64,000 nucleotides of DNA from Holothuria scabra (GCA_037179385.1 CM074189.1:21897020-21961019); one strand, 5' to 3'; positions 12,651 through 25,745 are shown, counted from the first letter of the stretch. Notes: a model not told the origin generated them from the sequence alone. Translations and numbers: made by a program.

Positions 12651-12957
12651 GAGGCTGTTATTTCGAATGCTCAAAGTTTTTCATATAATATCAGAGGTAC
12701 AACGGCTTTTTACATCGCTCGTCCTCAAAGCAGATTTTCACGAAATTCAAAAGGAAAACCGTCAATTCATTTGCAAGCGGTTTGTCTCTGACAAACCGAA
12801 GTCGAAGCCATTTATCGTAAAGATAACAATTATTATCGGTGGCATAAACATTGGAGATCCTCTATTAAGTATCACGTTACTTTCAATTTGGTCATTCCAT
12901 CAAGTGATAATAATGAAAATAGTGAAACAGGAATTAAGTACCGATTGTAAGCAATAA
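12651..12957 (+). CDS. Possible terminal exon of the Ig-like membrane protein
   Basis: It follows a GATTTGTAG acceptor and continues in frame from the exon at 12021-12287 to a TAA stop, adding about 101 residues. LVLKADFHEIQKENRQFICK resembles strands E to F of an Ig domain, and a hydrophobic run follows (KITIIIGGINIGDPLL, then SITLLSIWSF) that could be a membrane segment. It ends in a short basic tail. A TA-flanked transposon starts about 270 bp downstream. Support is phase agreement and composition only. Confidence 0.4.
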
Positions 12958-13223
12958 AACTATCACAGATAAAACGTGAGCAGTGATTTGAAGGGGACTC
13001 AGTTGTTATTACTATAGCAGGTATGTGCTATTGTACGGAATCGTCAATGCATTTATAGAGGCTTGGTAGATATGACTGCTACAATAGGCCTTACGATTGA
13101 AAAACGTGTCCTACTGACCGAACAATCGCACAAAAAACATCCTAATAACAACATGTGAATTAGGCACTGGTATCACACTATTAGACGTTATGCAATGTTA
13201 TGGTATTGCAAAATGCATCTATA

Positions 13224-14576
13224 CACTGTTAAAAATTCCTGTAAATTTACAGACTTTTTTAACTTAAACTTTTTGTATTTTACTTTTAATAGAGATTTTC
13301 TGTATCTTTACAGACACTTTGTATTGCTACCATAAAAAAAAGGTTGTTTAACATGTATTTTCTGTTTATTTGAAAAACCATTTCTGTCTGCTTTTTTAAC
13401 CAAATTTTACTGCTTTGTAAAACTTTTTCTGTAAATTTACAGAAATTTTAACAGTATTTTGTATTTTTCTGATTTCACATAAATATACTGTCATTTAACA
13501 AACATTCATTTTGTTTTTAAGCTGAATAAGAAACAAAAATAAGCCCAAACAAACAAATACGAAATAGCCGGAAAGTTTTCAATATATAACATGCATCGTT
13601 CTGCGAAGTTTCAGTTTAAAATAAAAAAAAAACATTTTTGGCAAATTTATGGCCCTATTTGAAAATTAACTTACATTTATTATAAAAGCATACTTAATTA
13701 TTACGTTCTTAGTTATAAATTTCATACAAATGGTGTTTTGTCACACATTTTTAAGTAAAAAGAAATTGTAAGGCCCTAATTTCAGAGCCCTGACAATTGG
13801 TATACTGATGTCAACTCATAGCCACAGGCGCTCATGCACTTGATCGGAGCAAATTAAAAACGTTTCACAAATTTACTTGAAAGAGTCTGTAAATTTACCA
13901 CTTTATGACGTAAATCTCATTTTGCATAAATGGGTGGAGCTTATTTTGTAGGTATTTCCCTAACAAAAGGATTGCTGTTGCTTTGAATAATATCTTCTTT
14001 GGCGTTTTTTAATCAGGAAGTGATAAACTTATTGTTTACCTTGTCTGGAAATGTTTGCAACCAATGTATTTGCATTCTTTGTCATATTTATTTTAAAAAC
14101 AATTATTATATTGTACAAAAAATGTGACTTTCCAATTACAAAGTTCCTAGAGATAGCAGTCTACTTGACAACAATATGACAACAAAGCATCCTCAATGTG
14201 TTTTTATTGAAATTAACGTTGTAACGACACATTACGTTGATAAGCAAATACCTGATCTACGTATTGGTGAAGTGTATGTTACGTAATAACATATGAAAGG
14301 TAAAAAAGCGATATTATAATAAATATTAAAACGTCGGGAATGAAAACATTAGGCTGTAAATTCACATAAAATTAAGGTAAACAAAACAGAACAATTCTGT
14401 AATTTGATTTTACAATAGACTTTTGTAAACTAATTTACATGCAAAAACTGTAAAGAAAAAACAACCCCTTAATGTTTTTTCATGATTACAGTCTGGCTGT
14501 ATAAAGAACATTATTTGGTTGGAAAAAAATTTGCCATAAAAATTATGTAAATTTACAGAGAAATTTTTTAACAGTG
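13224..14576. mobile_element. TA-flanked TIR element, 1.35 kb, CACTG ends
   Basis: The left end is CACTGTTAAAAATTCCTG and the right end is the reverse complement of CACTGTTAAAAAATTTCT. Both are followed inward by a CTGTAAATTTAC motif, giving terminal inverted repeats of about 30 bp. TA lies outside both ends (13222-13223 and 14577-14578). The CTGTAAATTTACAG motif recurs inside. There is no transposase frame. CACTG ends with a 2-bp target are compatible with animal CACTA/EnSpm-type elements, but Tc1/mariner relatives cannot be excluded. Confidence 0.7.
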
Positions 14577-14578
14577 TA

Positions 14579-15671
14579 CGTCATAGAAATCCGTCGGAAA
14601 AGAACACTGTAAAGACCGCTTGGGTAAAACATGCAAAAGGTTTAAGTGGGATTTTTATATCCATAGTGGATTTATTATGAACTATTCATCAGTAACCAAA
14701 TAAAAGGTTAAATGTCCATTAGTATGTACTGAATATTCAGTTATAGAATGTGTATGATTTGATGATTTGATATTTTCATTCACTTGTTTAAATTGGGAAT
14801 ATCAGCAACGTAGATAACATCATGTCTACAGATATGTAGTTCCATTTTAAAGATAGAAAATAATTCATGTTTCATATTTTCAAAGTGAATATTCTTCATA
14901 TTGTGTAGTCAATAAAATTAACTGCCTTTACTTACTCAAGAAGCAAAACAAAATTATAAAACATGGTCGAAAGATTAAAAGAATATGCTCTTAAATTTTA
15001 TGTTGTAGTTTAGCTATAAAAAGAATGTGTGCCAAATTATGAGCGCTTGAAGGAAGGAATGTGATATTTTTTAAAAGCTGCCCTTACTTGTTTCATACTT
15101 TTCACCGTTTGTGGTAACTTAAAGGAGATAAACTTTCGAATGTTATTGTTACGTAATTAAGAGGTACGATAAAATGAATGTTATGTTAATACCCAGTCTA
15201 TTAATATCTCATGGCTAAAAAAGCATTTCCAAAGCATGTGCATAATACGATAAATGTAATACACAAACCAACACGGTCAAGGAAAGAATATTTTTATAAG
15301 ATATTTTAGAATGTTGAAAATCAGTGTCTAAGGTGTCCTAATAGCTCAGGAGACTTAGGAAGACTATTTCAAGTCTCTAACTACTATCTATGTATAAATT
15401 AATTCATGGTAAACCAAGACTATGTTTTATATTAATTGTTACATCTTCACAATGATGTTAGATAAGGCCATATGATTGTATACGAAAGGGGTTCAACGTC
15501 ACCTTCCTGTACTTTAAATTCTTACTGTATAACTCTCATAACCACGCACTGCAACTTCCATCGTATACTCAGTTACGATATTAATCCTATGTTCCTAGCG
15601 TCGCTGTTTGTTGTGTCAAGTTTAATGCATTACAAAATGTTTAACTACAAACTTGTGCGGGACCTGGATGG
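14579..15671. other. Intergenic, no gene recognised
   Basis: AT-rich with only short frames. I see no repeat with clear ends and no coding signal. Confidence 0.45.
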
Positions 15672-15831
15672 TGCGCACCAGTGAGGTCCCAAACCACAAA
15701 CCTAGATATTTTGTCCATTGTGTAAACAGTGCAAAACAGTTACTGAGGCACTGCCACTTGTGGTTTCAGTTGTACTGCATGTGTCTTGCCTAGTCTGGAA
15801 TGTGTCATTTCTAAGAGCTTGTTGAATATGA
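15672..15831. repeat. Outlying segment of direct duplication copy A
   Basis: About 160 bp aligns collinearly with 38838-38988, beginning GCGCACCAGTGAGGTCCC and ending GTTGAATATGA. In copy B this segment is joined directly to sequence matching 19136 onward, so the two copies differ by about 3.3 kb present only here. Confidence 0.75.
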
Positions 15832-18800
15832 GGATCACATAAATGAGTCAATCAGAATCTCTAGATGTACTTAGCAGTTTTTCTGGACAAAATTGATGAA
15901 AGTTCAAGAAAAAAGGACATTTTACGAGAAAAAAATTCCCTTTGTCATAGTTTCAACCACTTCTCCTCAACAGTTGTGATGTCACAGACAACTGGTGATA
16001 AATTAGTGGTATTTGTAGCAACTGCATTCCATTGGTTTTCTCTTGAAAGGTTTTCCTGAATGACGGTTTTGGTTAGGGGTTAATAGAACAACGCAGGCAG
16101 TGAAAGAATGAGGTTTTTAGTGTGCAGTGTATGTTATTGTATAGTGCAGTATTGCACATATATGGTATAAACTTCTATAACAAGATTCTATGGATTAAGT
16201 ATTCACTTGATTGTTTTGAGGGAAAAGATTACACCAACATTTGAGAAAAAGATACAAGCCTATGGACAGTCATAACTTAAATTATTTCAGGCTATTGCAC
16301 CTGGACACTAACAGTTTGATTGTCGCTTAATACTTTCAACTATGAAGATAATACAACGCATAATTTGCTCAGGCTCGTAGCCAGGCGGGGGCACGGGGGG
16401 GGGGGGGCTTCCAGCAGTGCGGACCCCTGTGACCCCATACGGAAAATTGATGAAAAATAAAATTTTAGTACCGGTAAACGGAGGCGCAGTCAGAAAAGGA
16501 CCGGTTCTCTATAACTTCGTTAAGACAAAAATGTTATATATGCGTATAAGGAACTACAACGGCACCTTTACTTAAAAAAAATGTTGAGAAAAATACAATG
16601 GCAGTTTGAGTGGGACATAGTCTACCTTTAACAGGTCTTTCTACTAATTGTATGATTAAAGATAGTTGCTTCTTACAAATATTTATTATCTTTTCTTAAA
16701 ATCTTCAAATATTCAAACCTCAAATCAAGACCTGTGGATGTCACGTGACATTCTTGAAAATACCGGTAGGTTATTGTAAAGGTGAACAGTACAATGAAAA
16801 TTTGATTGTGTTCTTACACTTATTATAGATTATATGTCGAAATTTCTCTTGCTAAGAAACAAAGGTACCAACTCGGCCTTCCACTAACATATGAATAGAT
16901 TTTCTATAAAGTGAAGTAAAGTGCACTTAAATTTGTGCTTAGTTTTAAGTGGGCATACGCACCCTTTTCTTGCTAAATATAGCTTGAATCAATTGAAATG
17001 AGACATTCAATTTTGCAGTCGAGTCTATTCATTTATGCCTTTGATGTGACTTGAGTCGAGTCAGTTACTCGAGTTATTGTGGTAATTCTACGAGGGAAAT
17101 TAAGATACTTCCAATTCTTCCAGTCTCTTCGCTTTTGAAAATTTGCCACTCGAGCCAAGACTCATTTTAATTCTGGCTACATTTATGGGCGGAGACCTGT
17201 TCCTTTCCGATTGACTGCCCCACTTGTGTAAATGGTCAACTTTAGAAATGCTTCACTTTTTCATCTGTTCTAAATTTCAAATAGAAAGCAGGGGTAAGTT
17301 TTATTTTAAAGCTTTTTGTGCTACATTGGTCGTTTGTTAGCCTATAAATGCACATGTGAGTCACTGAGTCAGTCGATTTCACTTTTACCTCGACAGAATT
17401 CTCTAATACTTCTTAATTGTGGTAGTATTTTGTACACACTGAGCCTATTTCAGTGTTAACCTGGAAACATTTTACCAGTTGAGTGAGCATTGCCCGATTA
17501 TGTCACTTTTTCCAATAAATTTATAGTCTATTCACAATTATTTTATCTCGATGCAGTATATTGGTCATTTGTAGGCCTACTAATACACATATAAGTCAGT
17601 CAGGTACTTTTTACCTTGACAGAATCTTAATTTTTTCGGCACTTAGTTGTAGTATTATTTAGGCAACAAGTTGTTAACCTGTTAATATTATATGCCAGTT
17701 GAGCGTGCATCGCCCCGATTTTGGCACTATTTTCAGTTGCAACAAACTTATGTCTATCCACAATTATTTTATTTTGATGTATACTTTATCATTGATTAAT
17801 TGTATAAACGGAGGTTAATCAGCATTTTTCTTCAAAAGAAAAAGAATTACTGTTAGGCGTTTGGACTGAAATCGAATCATTCATTGCGCATTTTACATAT
17901 ACTTGAATGATGGTTCACACCCTTTGTTTTATAAAATGGTTCCCATAATGAAACCTCCCCCCTAATTTGAACCACTTTGATTTGTGGAATTTTCTTTTCA
18001 GGGGGAATAATATATGATATAAGTGTAAGAACTATGGGAACTACCCCTTGTGAAAAATCACTAGCTAGTGAAGCGAACTTGGTACGAGAAAACTAGCTTC
18101 AAGCTTATGCTCTCACCCAGTTGTGACCTTTCTGTAGTCAAATTTGTGTAAAATTTATTTGCAGGGTCTTATTCCAGGAATTGACCTTTACATTCTTTGG
18201 TGTCAAATCCACTTTATCTTTGGGTCTATCAATGAATAATAAATAAAAAGATGTCTCACTGCAGTCAAACCAGGGAATTCAAAGTTGAACTAAATTACGG
18301 ATGGCTTGGTTAAAATAAGTGTAAGCCTAATCACCATGGAGGGATGGCATTATTAGAAGTGTGCAGGTACAAAGTATTTTCAAAGGATAAGTCAATATAA
18401 GAAGTCAATAAGAAGAATGCAAGAAATTTTCAGTCAGTCAGTAGGGGCCTAGCTGAGGTGAACTTTTCAAATTTAAGTTAAAATAGGATGATGCAAAAGA
18501 GGCTCTGCGGGCCAAGATGTAGATGGATCCGATCCAGTGTTTCTCTACACAAATTGTACAAAATTGTTGGGGAGCCTGGGCAATAATAAGACGCTGAGTT
18601 AACAATGAAATCAGTGAACACTGAAAATTAATGAAGAAAGTTGCGTGGAAACCAAGAACCATACCCACAAATGTTTCTTCTCGCTCTGGGGTCTGACCAT
18701 TTCATTACATTTCTAGTCACTCTGTGACTAGAATTGATGACCGTGACTTCATAGTTACCAAGGATGTCGCGACCGGGGGTGGGGGTGTCATACCCCATAA

Positions 18801-19135
18801 TTCCTCAGAGCGACGATAGTTGGAAAATATGAAATTCCAATTGATTTTTTTTACCTTTTGGTCTAGCTTGTTTTTACGACTTGGCCCATGTCGACTTTTC
18901 CAAGTAAATCAAGTGCCGTAGACGTTTCTTCAATTGGCACCATATATCCCCATTTTCACAAATCCTTCATAAATTGTTAAATTTTCGCCCGTTCTGCGCG
19001 CTTCAGTTTCATGAACAATGCAGTAGGCCTATTTTTCGGTAAAGCAGCTAAAACATATCTATGTTATGTAGCATTCCGATAACGGTTGTTTGTTTGTGTG
19101 CATAGCCCACACCCCCCTCGTTATCCAGCCTTATA
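15832..19135. other. Sequence absent from duplication copy B; no gene recognised
   Basis: This stretch has no counterpart between the two matching blocks of copy B. It contains a fragment of the hAT-like end with a poly-G tract (16375-16440) and AT-rich unique sequence. No supported exon was found. Confidence 0.5.
16375..16440. repeat. hAT-like terminus fragment with poly-G
   Basis: CTCGTAGCCAGGCGGGGGCA resembles the left end of the element at 3458 (TGGCGTAGCC followed by a G run). No matching right end or target duplication was found nearby, so this is a fragment or a truncated copy. Confidence 0.5.
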
Positions 19136-20299
19136 TCAAAGGGTTTTAAGCTCCATTCCCTGTAGAAATAGGGTGAGATGGCTTTAGAAGGGGTTTTCGA
19201 CCAGTAATCAATTTTGATCATTCTCTCACTAACGGTTATCAAATTTTCGATGTGTAGGGTGAAACCCCATTCCCTTTAACCCCGTGCTCATGGGACATGG
19301 AGAAGACTGCCTTCCAAAATTTTCTCAATATCTGAATTTCGGGCAGAGAGTCTAAACATCTGGCCCACTTAAGTTTTGAACAATCTGGCATGCTTTTAAT
19401 CATTTAAAACTTTAAGCGAGCCTAAATTCCTCGAAAAGTAAAGGCAGTATCATGGTCACTGTCAAATTTTCATGAGATATACCAAAACAAAATGAAACTT
19501 GGCCTTATATGGCACATTCTGACAGCCCATTAAAGTCAACTATACGTACCTCAGTTTACTATTTCACAGCTTGGCATGATGTTGCTCTATATGGTAGACT
19601 ATCACTCGGGCGGAAGCTGCAAAACGCTATAAGATGACTTTAACAATTTAGGTTTAACAACTACCTGTTTTAAGATTAGCCTACACAGGCACACAGAAGA
19701 GTTACCAAGTTTTTGGTCGAAAAAATTGAATGGGTATATTTTGTTTTGTAATTTTCTGATCGTATTGAAATAAAGTCATTTCTCATTAAAATGAAACTTT
19801 TAATGTTATCAAAAGTTCAACATAACGACTGCTAAGAGTAAACACCTCTCTGGAAAATGCTATTTCGGGAGTTCTGCGAGGTGCGACTTTTAAATTGTCG
19901 GCACCCTTCGCGCCAACTATCGTGGCGCTCCGCTTAGATTTTCAAAGCAGTTACTGCATATTTTGAGGGAGAGAATCCTCTGCTTACTACCTGAAACATA
20001 CCGCATAGGTTACTGTTGATAACCTTAACTTTGTTGGCGTAAAATTGCAACAAGATGATTAATAGCAATTATTTTCTAGACCCGTACACACCTACACGTA
20101 ACCTTTTGTAATGTCAAAGCCAATCGTTCATTATAATCCCATTTATTGATATTTAAGTGCATTTAAGTAACTAAAAAATGAAAAGATGCCTTAGGCTCTT
20201 CTTATTATATTTACATTCATCATACTTTACTTTTCCTCTTCATTACAAACCGACCGCAATATTTCAACCGATGGGTCTACCATGAAAGTTTCCGCCAAA

Positions 20300-21075
20300 G
20301 GGGGTTTATACAAGCGTGGAAAATTTGTGACAATTTGTGACAATCTGAGGTTCAAGTTTTCCTAAAATTTCATGCACTCTCCGCGCCAACCATGTGTGAA
20401 GTTCCACTAAGATGGTCGTTGGCCTCGTCTTCAAAGGTTTCCTCCAAGCTTCAGATCTGTAATGCTTCACGTTAATTTGTTCTACCTCAGGTAAAAATTC
20501 CTGTGTAGGTGTGGAAAACGCCGGCTTCTGAGGGATCGTTATTTTTCAAATTTTCTCTGCGCCAACTGATGGTGGCTCTGCGCTTAGATAGTCTTTAGCA
20601 TTTAGCCTCGTCCTCTAAGACCTATTCCATCAGGCTTTTGGTCCAAAATATTTCACGTTTGTTTCCCCTGGTAAAATGGCCACGTAGCCTAGACAGCCAT
20701 GCGTATACTGAAGCCTGGGAAATACCATTTTCGGCTATCTGAAGCGTCCTGATTTTTCAAATTTCTCTCGCCAACAGCCGTGGTGGCGCCCCGCTTAGAT
20801 AGTCTTTAGCCTCGCCCTCTAAGACTTATCCTTTCAGGCTTTGTATATGTAATTTTTCTTGTTTTTCCCCCTGATAAAATACCCTTGTAGCCTAGGTGGC
20901 CATGCTGGGAAAATGCCATTTCCGGCTTTCTCTCAGTCTGTGGTTCGTGATTTCTCAAAATTTTCTCTGCGATATGCGCTAACAGAGGGTGGCCCTACGT
21001 TAGATAGTCGTTGGCTCTGTCTTTAAAGGTAAATCCACTTAGCTTAAGATATGTTATGCACCACGTTTATAATTT
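20300..21075. repeat. ~205-bp tandem repeat, copy A
   Basis: Units can be tracked by the motif GGGAAATGCCATTTCCGGCT or a variant of it, near 20317, 20513, 20717 and 20907, with a further unit at 21398 after the SINE. Each unit also has a CTCCGCGCCAAC patch, CGCTTAGATAGTC and TTTCACGTTTGTTTC. The spacing is about 190-216 bp. Confidence 0.8.
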
Positions 21076-21091
21076 GTTTCATCCCTGCTAA

Positions 21092-21352
21092 GACCGCGTG
21101 TTTGGTCTAACGGTAAGAGCATCCGCCTCTCCGGCGGAAGGCTCGGAATCGATTCCCAGGTCGAGTCATACCAAAGACTTTAAAAATGGGACCTACTTAC
21201 TGCCGTTGTGCAGTTACTGCCGTTGTACTCCGCATAAAGCAATGGAGTAGGGGAAACAAACCAGTGAGCCACAACTCGGAAAAGGCCATGGCGGGCTCGA
21301 CCTGAACCAAAGGTTCGCAACTGGCCTGTAAAACTCTTTTTAACTAACTAAC
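21092..21352 (+). mobile_element. tRNA-derived SINE, copy 1 with 14-bp target duplication
   Basis: The head has a Pol III A-box region TTTGGTCTAACGGTAAGAGC, an anticodon-arm-like CCGCCTCTCCGGCGG and a B-box-like GAATCGATTCCC. The body runs through CTACTTACTGCCGTTGTGC, GAGCCACAACT and CCATGGCGGGCTCGACCTGA to a TAACTAACTAAC tail. The target duplication TTCATCCCTGCTAA is perfect at 21078-21091 and 21353-21366. The head looks tRNA-Glu/Asp-like. Confidence 0.9.
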
Positions 21353-23208
21353 TTCATCCCTGCTAAATGCCAGTGTAGGCCATGCTTATACTGAAGCCTG
21401 GGAAATGCCATTTTCAGCTATCCGAGGAGTCGTAATTTTTCAAAATTTTCTCTGCGCTCCGCGAAACCCATGTGGCACTCCGTTTAGATAGTCTTTAGGC
21501 TACATCCCTCAACCCACTTTAAACATTTGGAACCTTCAAAAATTTCTCTTGGAATTCCTCCCCCGTCCATAATTTAAAGTCCTGCGCCAACTCTGATAAC
21601 TTGATCGGTCAAATTAATACATCATACATGCCTTCGGCTATGATGCCTGCAATTTTGTTACCCTCTGAGCATTAGTCGAGAAGAGGTGTCCGACGATACC
21701 CCACTACCTCTCTCCTCTTTTTTGGGGGAAAATATATCCCCCAAAATGAAAACGTCAAAATGCACTTTTCATTATGGGGGGTGGGGGTGGGGGGGGGGAG
21801 ATAGGATAGTTGGAATAAGTGAACCAAGCCAGTTGTAATTTTGAACCTACTCACAACCCCCCCTCCCCAAGCATAGCACCCTGTCTACTTCCCTGCTTCA
21901 TACCATATGCAGGCTTCGTAATGCCTTGCATAATACGCTCGTAACACAAATAGTGCAAGTGATTCCGTTTGACTGTGCATGACTGCATGGACGTTTGACT
22001 TTTTTGCAATCTGAAATAAATGTATGGAAGTAGTACCAATTTCTGGTTGGAAACTAGGCCGTTAAATACCATCTAACAAACTAACTAGCTGTTAGAATTC
22101 ACTTCCCCTTCTACACCTATCCGATTAGTGCTATCAATTTGACCAACCGATATTTCAAGCAAGATAGGCCTAATTCTTACAAATTCTGCAGTCTCTCGGC
22201 AGGAACGTCAATTTAATTCTCCCGACCCCCAACCCAAAGCAAATTACCTGTCACTCTGTGGGCGGATTGTAAGAATAGTTGAGCCTGTCGGGTGATGGCT
22301 TATGAAGACCCCGTAGCTACCGGGGGATATTTTGGTTCAAAAGACCACCAAAAATAGTACCACCCGTCCGGATGAAAATCAGTATACACTAGATATAAGG
22401 ACAACATTTCATGCCCCCTCAGAACACCTGTCCCTCGCCCCCACCATATTTGAAAGCTATGCTACGGTCCCGATTTTAAACCTGCAAATATCAAATAGCA
22501 AGTGCTTGGCAATATATACATTGCTGCAGTATGATATGCCATGGCTTTTCAGGGAGTAGTTACAAACTCTCTATGTCAACAGAGCAGATCAAAAATGTTA
22601 AGTTCCTTGTATTTAGCCATTCAACAATGCTTAAAAGTTTCCAAACATAGTTTTCCCCATTCACTTAAGCAAGCAACTGCTCTTCTGTGGTCAACATATT
22701 CAAGCTGCTTTCTTAACACGATTGCTTTTTATCTGTTGCCACAACCAAAGTGACGTGCTCTTCAATCCAACAGTCACCATATTGAAGAATTTCATAGAAA
22801 ATAGCCCCATGTGGTTTTAGATGATGCTAGCCATTTCTGCGGTAAACCTGTTGTTGATGTAAGGCCAGTAAGGGGCAACTTAGCTAAACACAAAAAGTGT
22901 ATGATCATTGCTTGCTTTGCAACTTATCCAAGCAATGATTGAATTCATTGATAACTGGCTCAATTTTCAAAATTCAAAGTGCAAACTGGGTCTATGGTAC
23001 ACAGTAAGTAATCTGGAGTGGATAAAAGTAATAATTTGTGTAAAAAAGTATTTTTTCTGAATATGTTACTATTCACTCACAAAATGTGGTGAACCTTGTG
23101 GTAGAAATAATGTTAACACAGTTTCTGTAGTGGAAACCACAAGGAAAAAGTAGGTCACCAGTTTGTGGATGGTATGAAGGTACACTTTGTAGTTCGATAT
23201 TTTGTAAT

Positions 23209-24365
23209 GTGTATCCAACGAAGAAAAAAGCATTCCTGTTAAACATCGTTACAGGCGATTGAGAATGGCCTCAAAATGTCTGGCCTGGAGAAGCCTCGAG
23301 AGGTCTGGGGCCTTCATACATGTAATGCTACAGGCTTCTGTTTGAGACTGACCTTGTACTTCGACTGTGAAGCCTCAACCACAATGCTGCTCTGTAAACT
23401 TGCAGCTGTTAAATCAGAAGTAGCAAGTATTGTGTGTTTATAGTAAAGACACAAATAAGCTACCTCCAAAATTCTAATCATGGAACAATGCACTTTTAAT
23501 GACAATTTAACTTCATGTAATTTTAACATTGTTAGCATAGATCTGTTCAGATACTTTCCAATTTTTCACTCCAAGAGAAAATAAAAGGCCCCTACCCATG
23601 CATAGCCTACTATCTATCATGAGCCAGCATCACTAAAATCTTCCAAAATTTTAAAGGGAAAAAATCAGCAGGAGATATAACTTTATCCCAAATTTACCGT
23701 ATGATGATTAACAGTACCTAAATATAAAAAAGACAAAAATAAAAGAATAATGAACAGCATGATCCTTCTTAAATGTCTGGCAGGTGTTTGATTGTAAGTT
23801 TGTACATGCTGTTGCAAGCATTCTTTGTAGGTTATAAATCTTAGTAGTGGCACTTAATTTATAAAAATGCATGCATAATTAAACAATATAACAAGGACCC
23901 CAAAAAGTTTGCTAAGGTTCAGGTTGGTATTTTTGTACTAAATTACATTATTTGTAGCTCACTCTGTTTTGTCCATGTTGATATCTACATGCAGAGAGCT
24001 GTTAGGAGGGAGACACAACTGTCTATAGCCTCTTTGGAGAAATGTTCGTTAACAATGGTAATCCTGTTTCAAATATTCTGATATCAATGCCTAGTATCAT
24101 TGAAGCATTGTCAAAATGCCAATGAAAAGATGCACCTCTTACCCTTTTTGTTGCAAACAAAGTTTGATATTTGAATGGAAATGGTCTTTTTAAGTACTGT
24201 ACCATTTGTATGAGAGATACAGCTGTTGTTTCTCCTTCCTACTGGCTATCTGGTACATGGACTGATTGTTCAGTAAGTTACTGTATATCAAACATTTTTA
24301 ATGTCTCCCTGTATAAAAACTTATACACACCTTTGATCATAACCAGTTGCATTTTGTTCCTTCAG
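23209..24365. other. Unassigned sequence upstream of the first supported WD40 exon
   Basis: The duplication ends at 23208. The following 1.1 kb should hold 5' exons of the WD40 gene if it is intact, but I found none with convincing splice sites. A frame near 24223-24270 (YWLSGTWTDCS then GTAAGT) looks WD40-like but is out of phase with the next exon. Confidence 0.35.
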
Positions 24366-24433
24366 TAATTCAAAGGCCCATGAAGCCGGTATATGCTGTC
24401 TCAGTTTGATCAGAGATACTGACAACAATACAT
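24366..24433 (+). CDS. WD40-repeat protein, exon 1 of those recognised
   Basis: Between a TTGTTCCTTCAG acceptor and an ATG/GTAAGT donor, the frame reads NSKAHEAGICCLSLIRDTDN then NTW. The pattern of AH-x-GI-x-CLSL followed by an asparagine-rich turn and a Trp split by the intron is typical of a beta-propeller WD40 unit. The next expected segment (LxTGSxDxTVxxW-like) was not found before 25048, and the donor phase (two bases left) does not fit the 25048 exon. At least one exon is therefore missing, unreadable or deleted. Confidence 0.6.
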
Positions 24434-25047
24434 GGTAAGTAATCAACTTTTACCTCTACAAAAAATGTACTAGCCCACCACCAAAAATATGCCCCATTCA
24501 GATGGTGTTACATGGTATTCTCAAGCTAATTAGTATGTCAGTCCCTCACTAGGTCATGTATAGCATTCACATTTTGATATGATGTATCATGAAAGTACAG
24601 CACCCAGTGAGTCTCACCGATATACACGCTCAGTCTGGGGCAGGGTCCTGCACTGAACTTCGCAAGATTCTAGGTGCTACGTGTACAAAACGTGCACAGA
24701 TATATACATGGTAAGCCTGGGAACTTGAAAATGGGCCAAATACTGCAGCTGGATAGTCTGTACTTTTGTGTTTTTGTGCAGAACAATTTGTACGGCAACT
24801 TACGCGGCGCTTTCTACAAGACTGCAAGGAGTACACCTTGAATGAGTTCTAAATCTAATTCCTGGTTATACTTAGTGTTACAGGGGAAAATGACCGACGA
24901 TGGACGGATATCCTTTGTTAATCATATTTCCCCATGACAAAGTGTTCATTGAAAGGGATGAAAAACTACCGTACATAAGGCTATATAAAATCCAAAATAT
25001 TACTTTCAAGTGTGATTTTTTATGGTCTATTACAAATTTTTTTGCAG

Positions 25048-25141
25048 GTTTCTGATTTCATTGGGACATTTGCCTCTGAAGAAAATCAGAAGTACCAATT
25101 GCAGTACATGACATATGTTCCAGAGTTACACTCTGTTATTG
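25048..25141 (+). CDS. WD40-repeat protein, exon
   Basis: A TTTTTTTGCAG acceptor opens a frame reading VSDFIGTFASEENQKYQLQY then MTYVPELHSVI, ending one base into a codon at G/GTTAGT. The phase agrees with the next exon. The sequence fits the inter-blade and first strands of a WD40 unit. The gene is cytoplasmic or scaffold-like by family; its specific function is not recognised. Confidence 0.75.
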
Positions 25142-25645
25142 GTTAGTGAAGACTTTTACCATTGATTCTGTGATCAATACTTTTATAGGCTTCTTGGTGT
25201 ATTTAAGTGTGCTTTAGTCTGGTTTGTGGATGTAAACTACTCTGACCGACAACCATAGCCACTTGGAACTCATAAATCTTGCTAATCAGACCATGTGAGA
25301 CCAAATTGACATCAGTTAAGGAGCTTTTTAAACCACCCACATTGATGAACCTACATAAATGGAAATTTACCACCCATATTGATGAAGCTATCATCCCATC
25401 TGAAACCAGCACACACCCACAGATTTTACACACACCTAGTGAACCTCATTGAGTTTTTATCATAATTTCTTCCTTAACCCTAACCTTAAGTATAGACTCT
25501 CCTATTGTTCAACTTTAGAGGACTCAAGAAAACTATTGTTTTCTCGTTGTTTTCATCCGTTGTCCTCAATCTGCTACAAAAACAAGTTCACACTCACACA
25601 CAGGCACAGCACAAATGCATACTCAAAGTTAGAGTAAGAGTTAGA

Positions 25646-25745
25646 TAAAGTTTAACGGCCCAGTTTCCAACCTATTGGTTCAAGTTGAGACAGCAACTGC
25701 CCCTTTTCCAGGTGTGGCTTTCTGGCTCCCATACGCAAAGCCTTA
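25646..25745 (-). repeat. SINE tail fragment (inverted)
   Basis: TTTAACGGCCCAGTTTCCAA then CCTATTGGTTCAAG is the reverse complement of the SINE tail seen at 56144-56387, followed by the reverse complement of part of the SINE body. There is no tRNA-like head. Confidence 0.65.

Larger units (their letters stand above)
19136..23208. repeat. Direct segmental duplication, copy A (main block)
   Basis: This block aligns collinearly with about 38996-42914, for example GACCCGTACACACCTACACG at both 20080 and 39901. Similarity is about 90-95% by eye. Both copies end at TTCGATATTTTGT. Differences include about 40 bp near 19160 absent from B, one fewer ~205-bp unit here, and a short stretch after the SINE missing from B. 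There is no coding region. Because the SINE with its target site is shared, the SINE predates the duplication. Confidence 0.9.

Noticed and set aside
21095..21170. Functional tRNA gene
   Set aside because: Head has A- and B-box-like regions, but the acceptor stem is not formed and a long common non-tRNA body follows in several copies, so it is a SINE.
24223..24270. Extra WD40 exon (SPSYWLSGTWTDCS)
   Set aside because: Donor GTAAGT is good, but the phase does not fit the next exon at 24366 without reading a stop, and no convincing acceptor was found.
24783..24850. Possible exon after GTGCAG reading QFVRQLTRRFLQDCKEYTLN
   Set aside because: Ends at a stop without a clear donor and does not resemble the missing WD40 segment.
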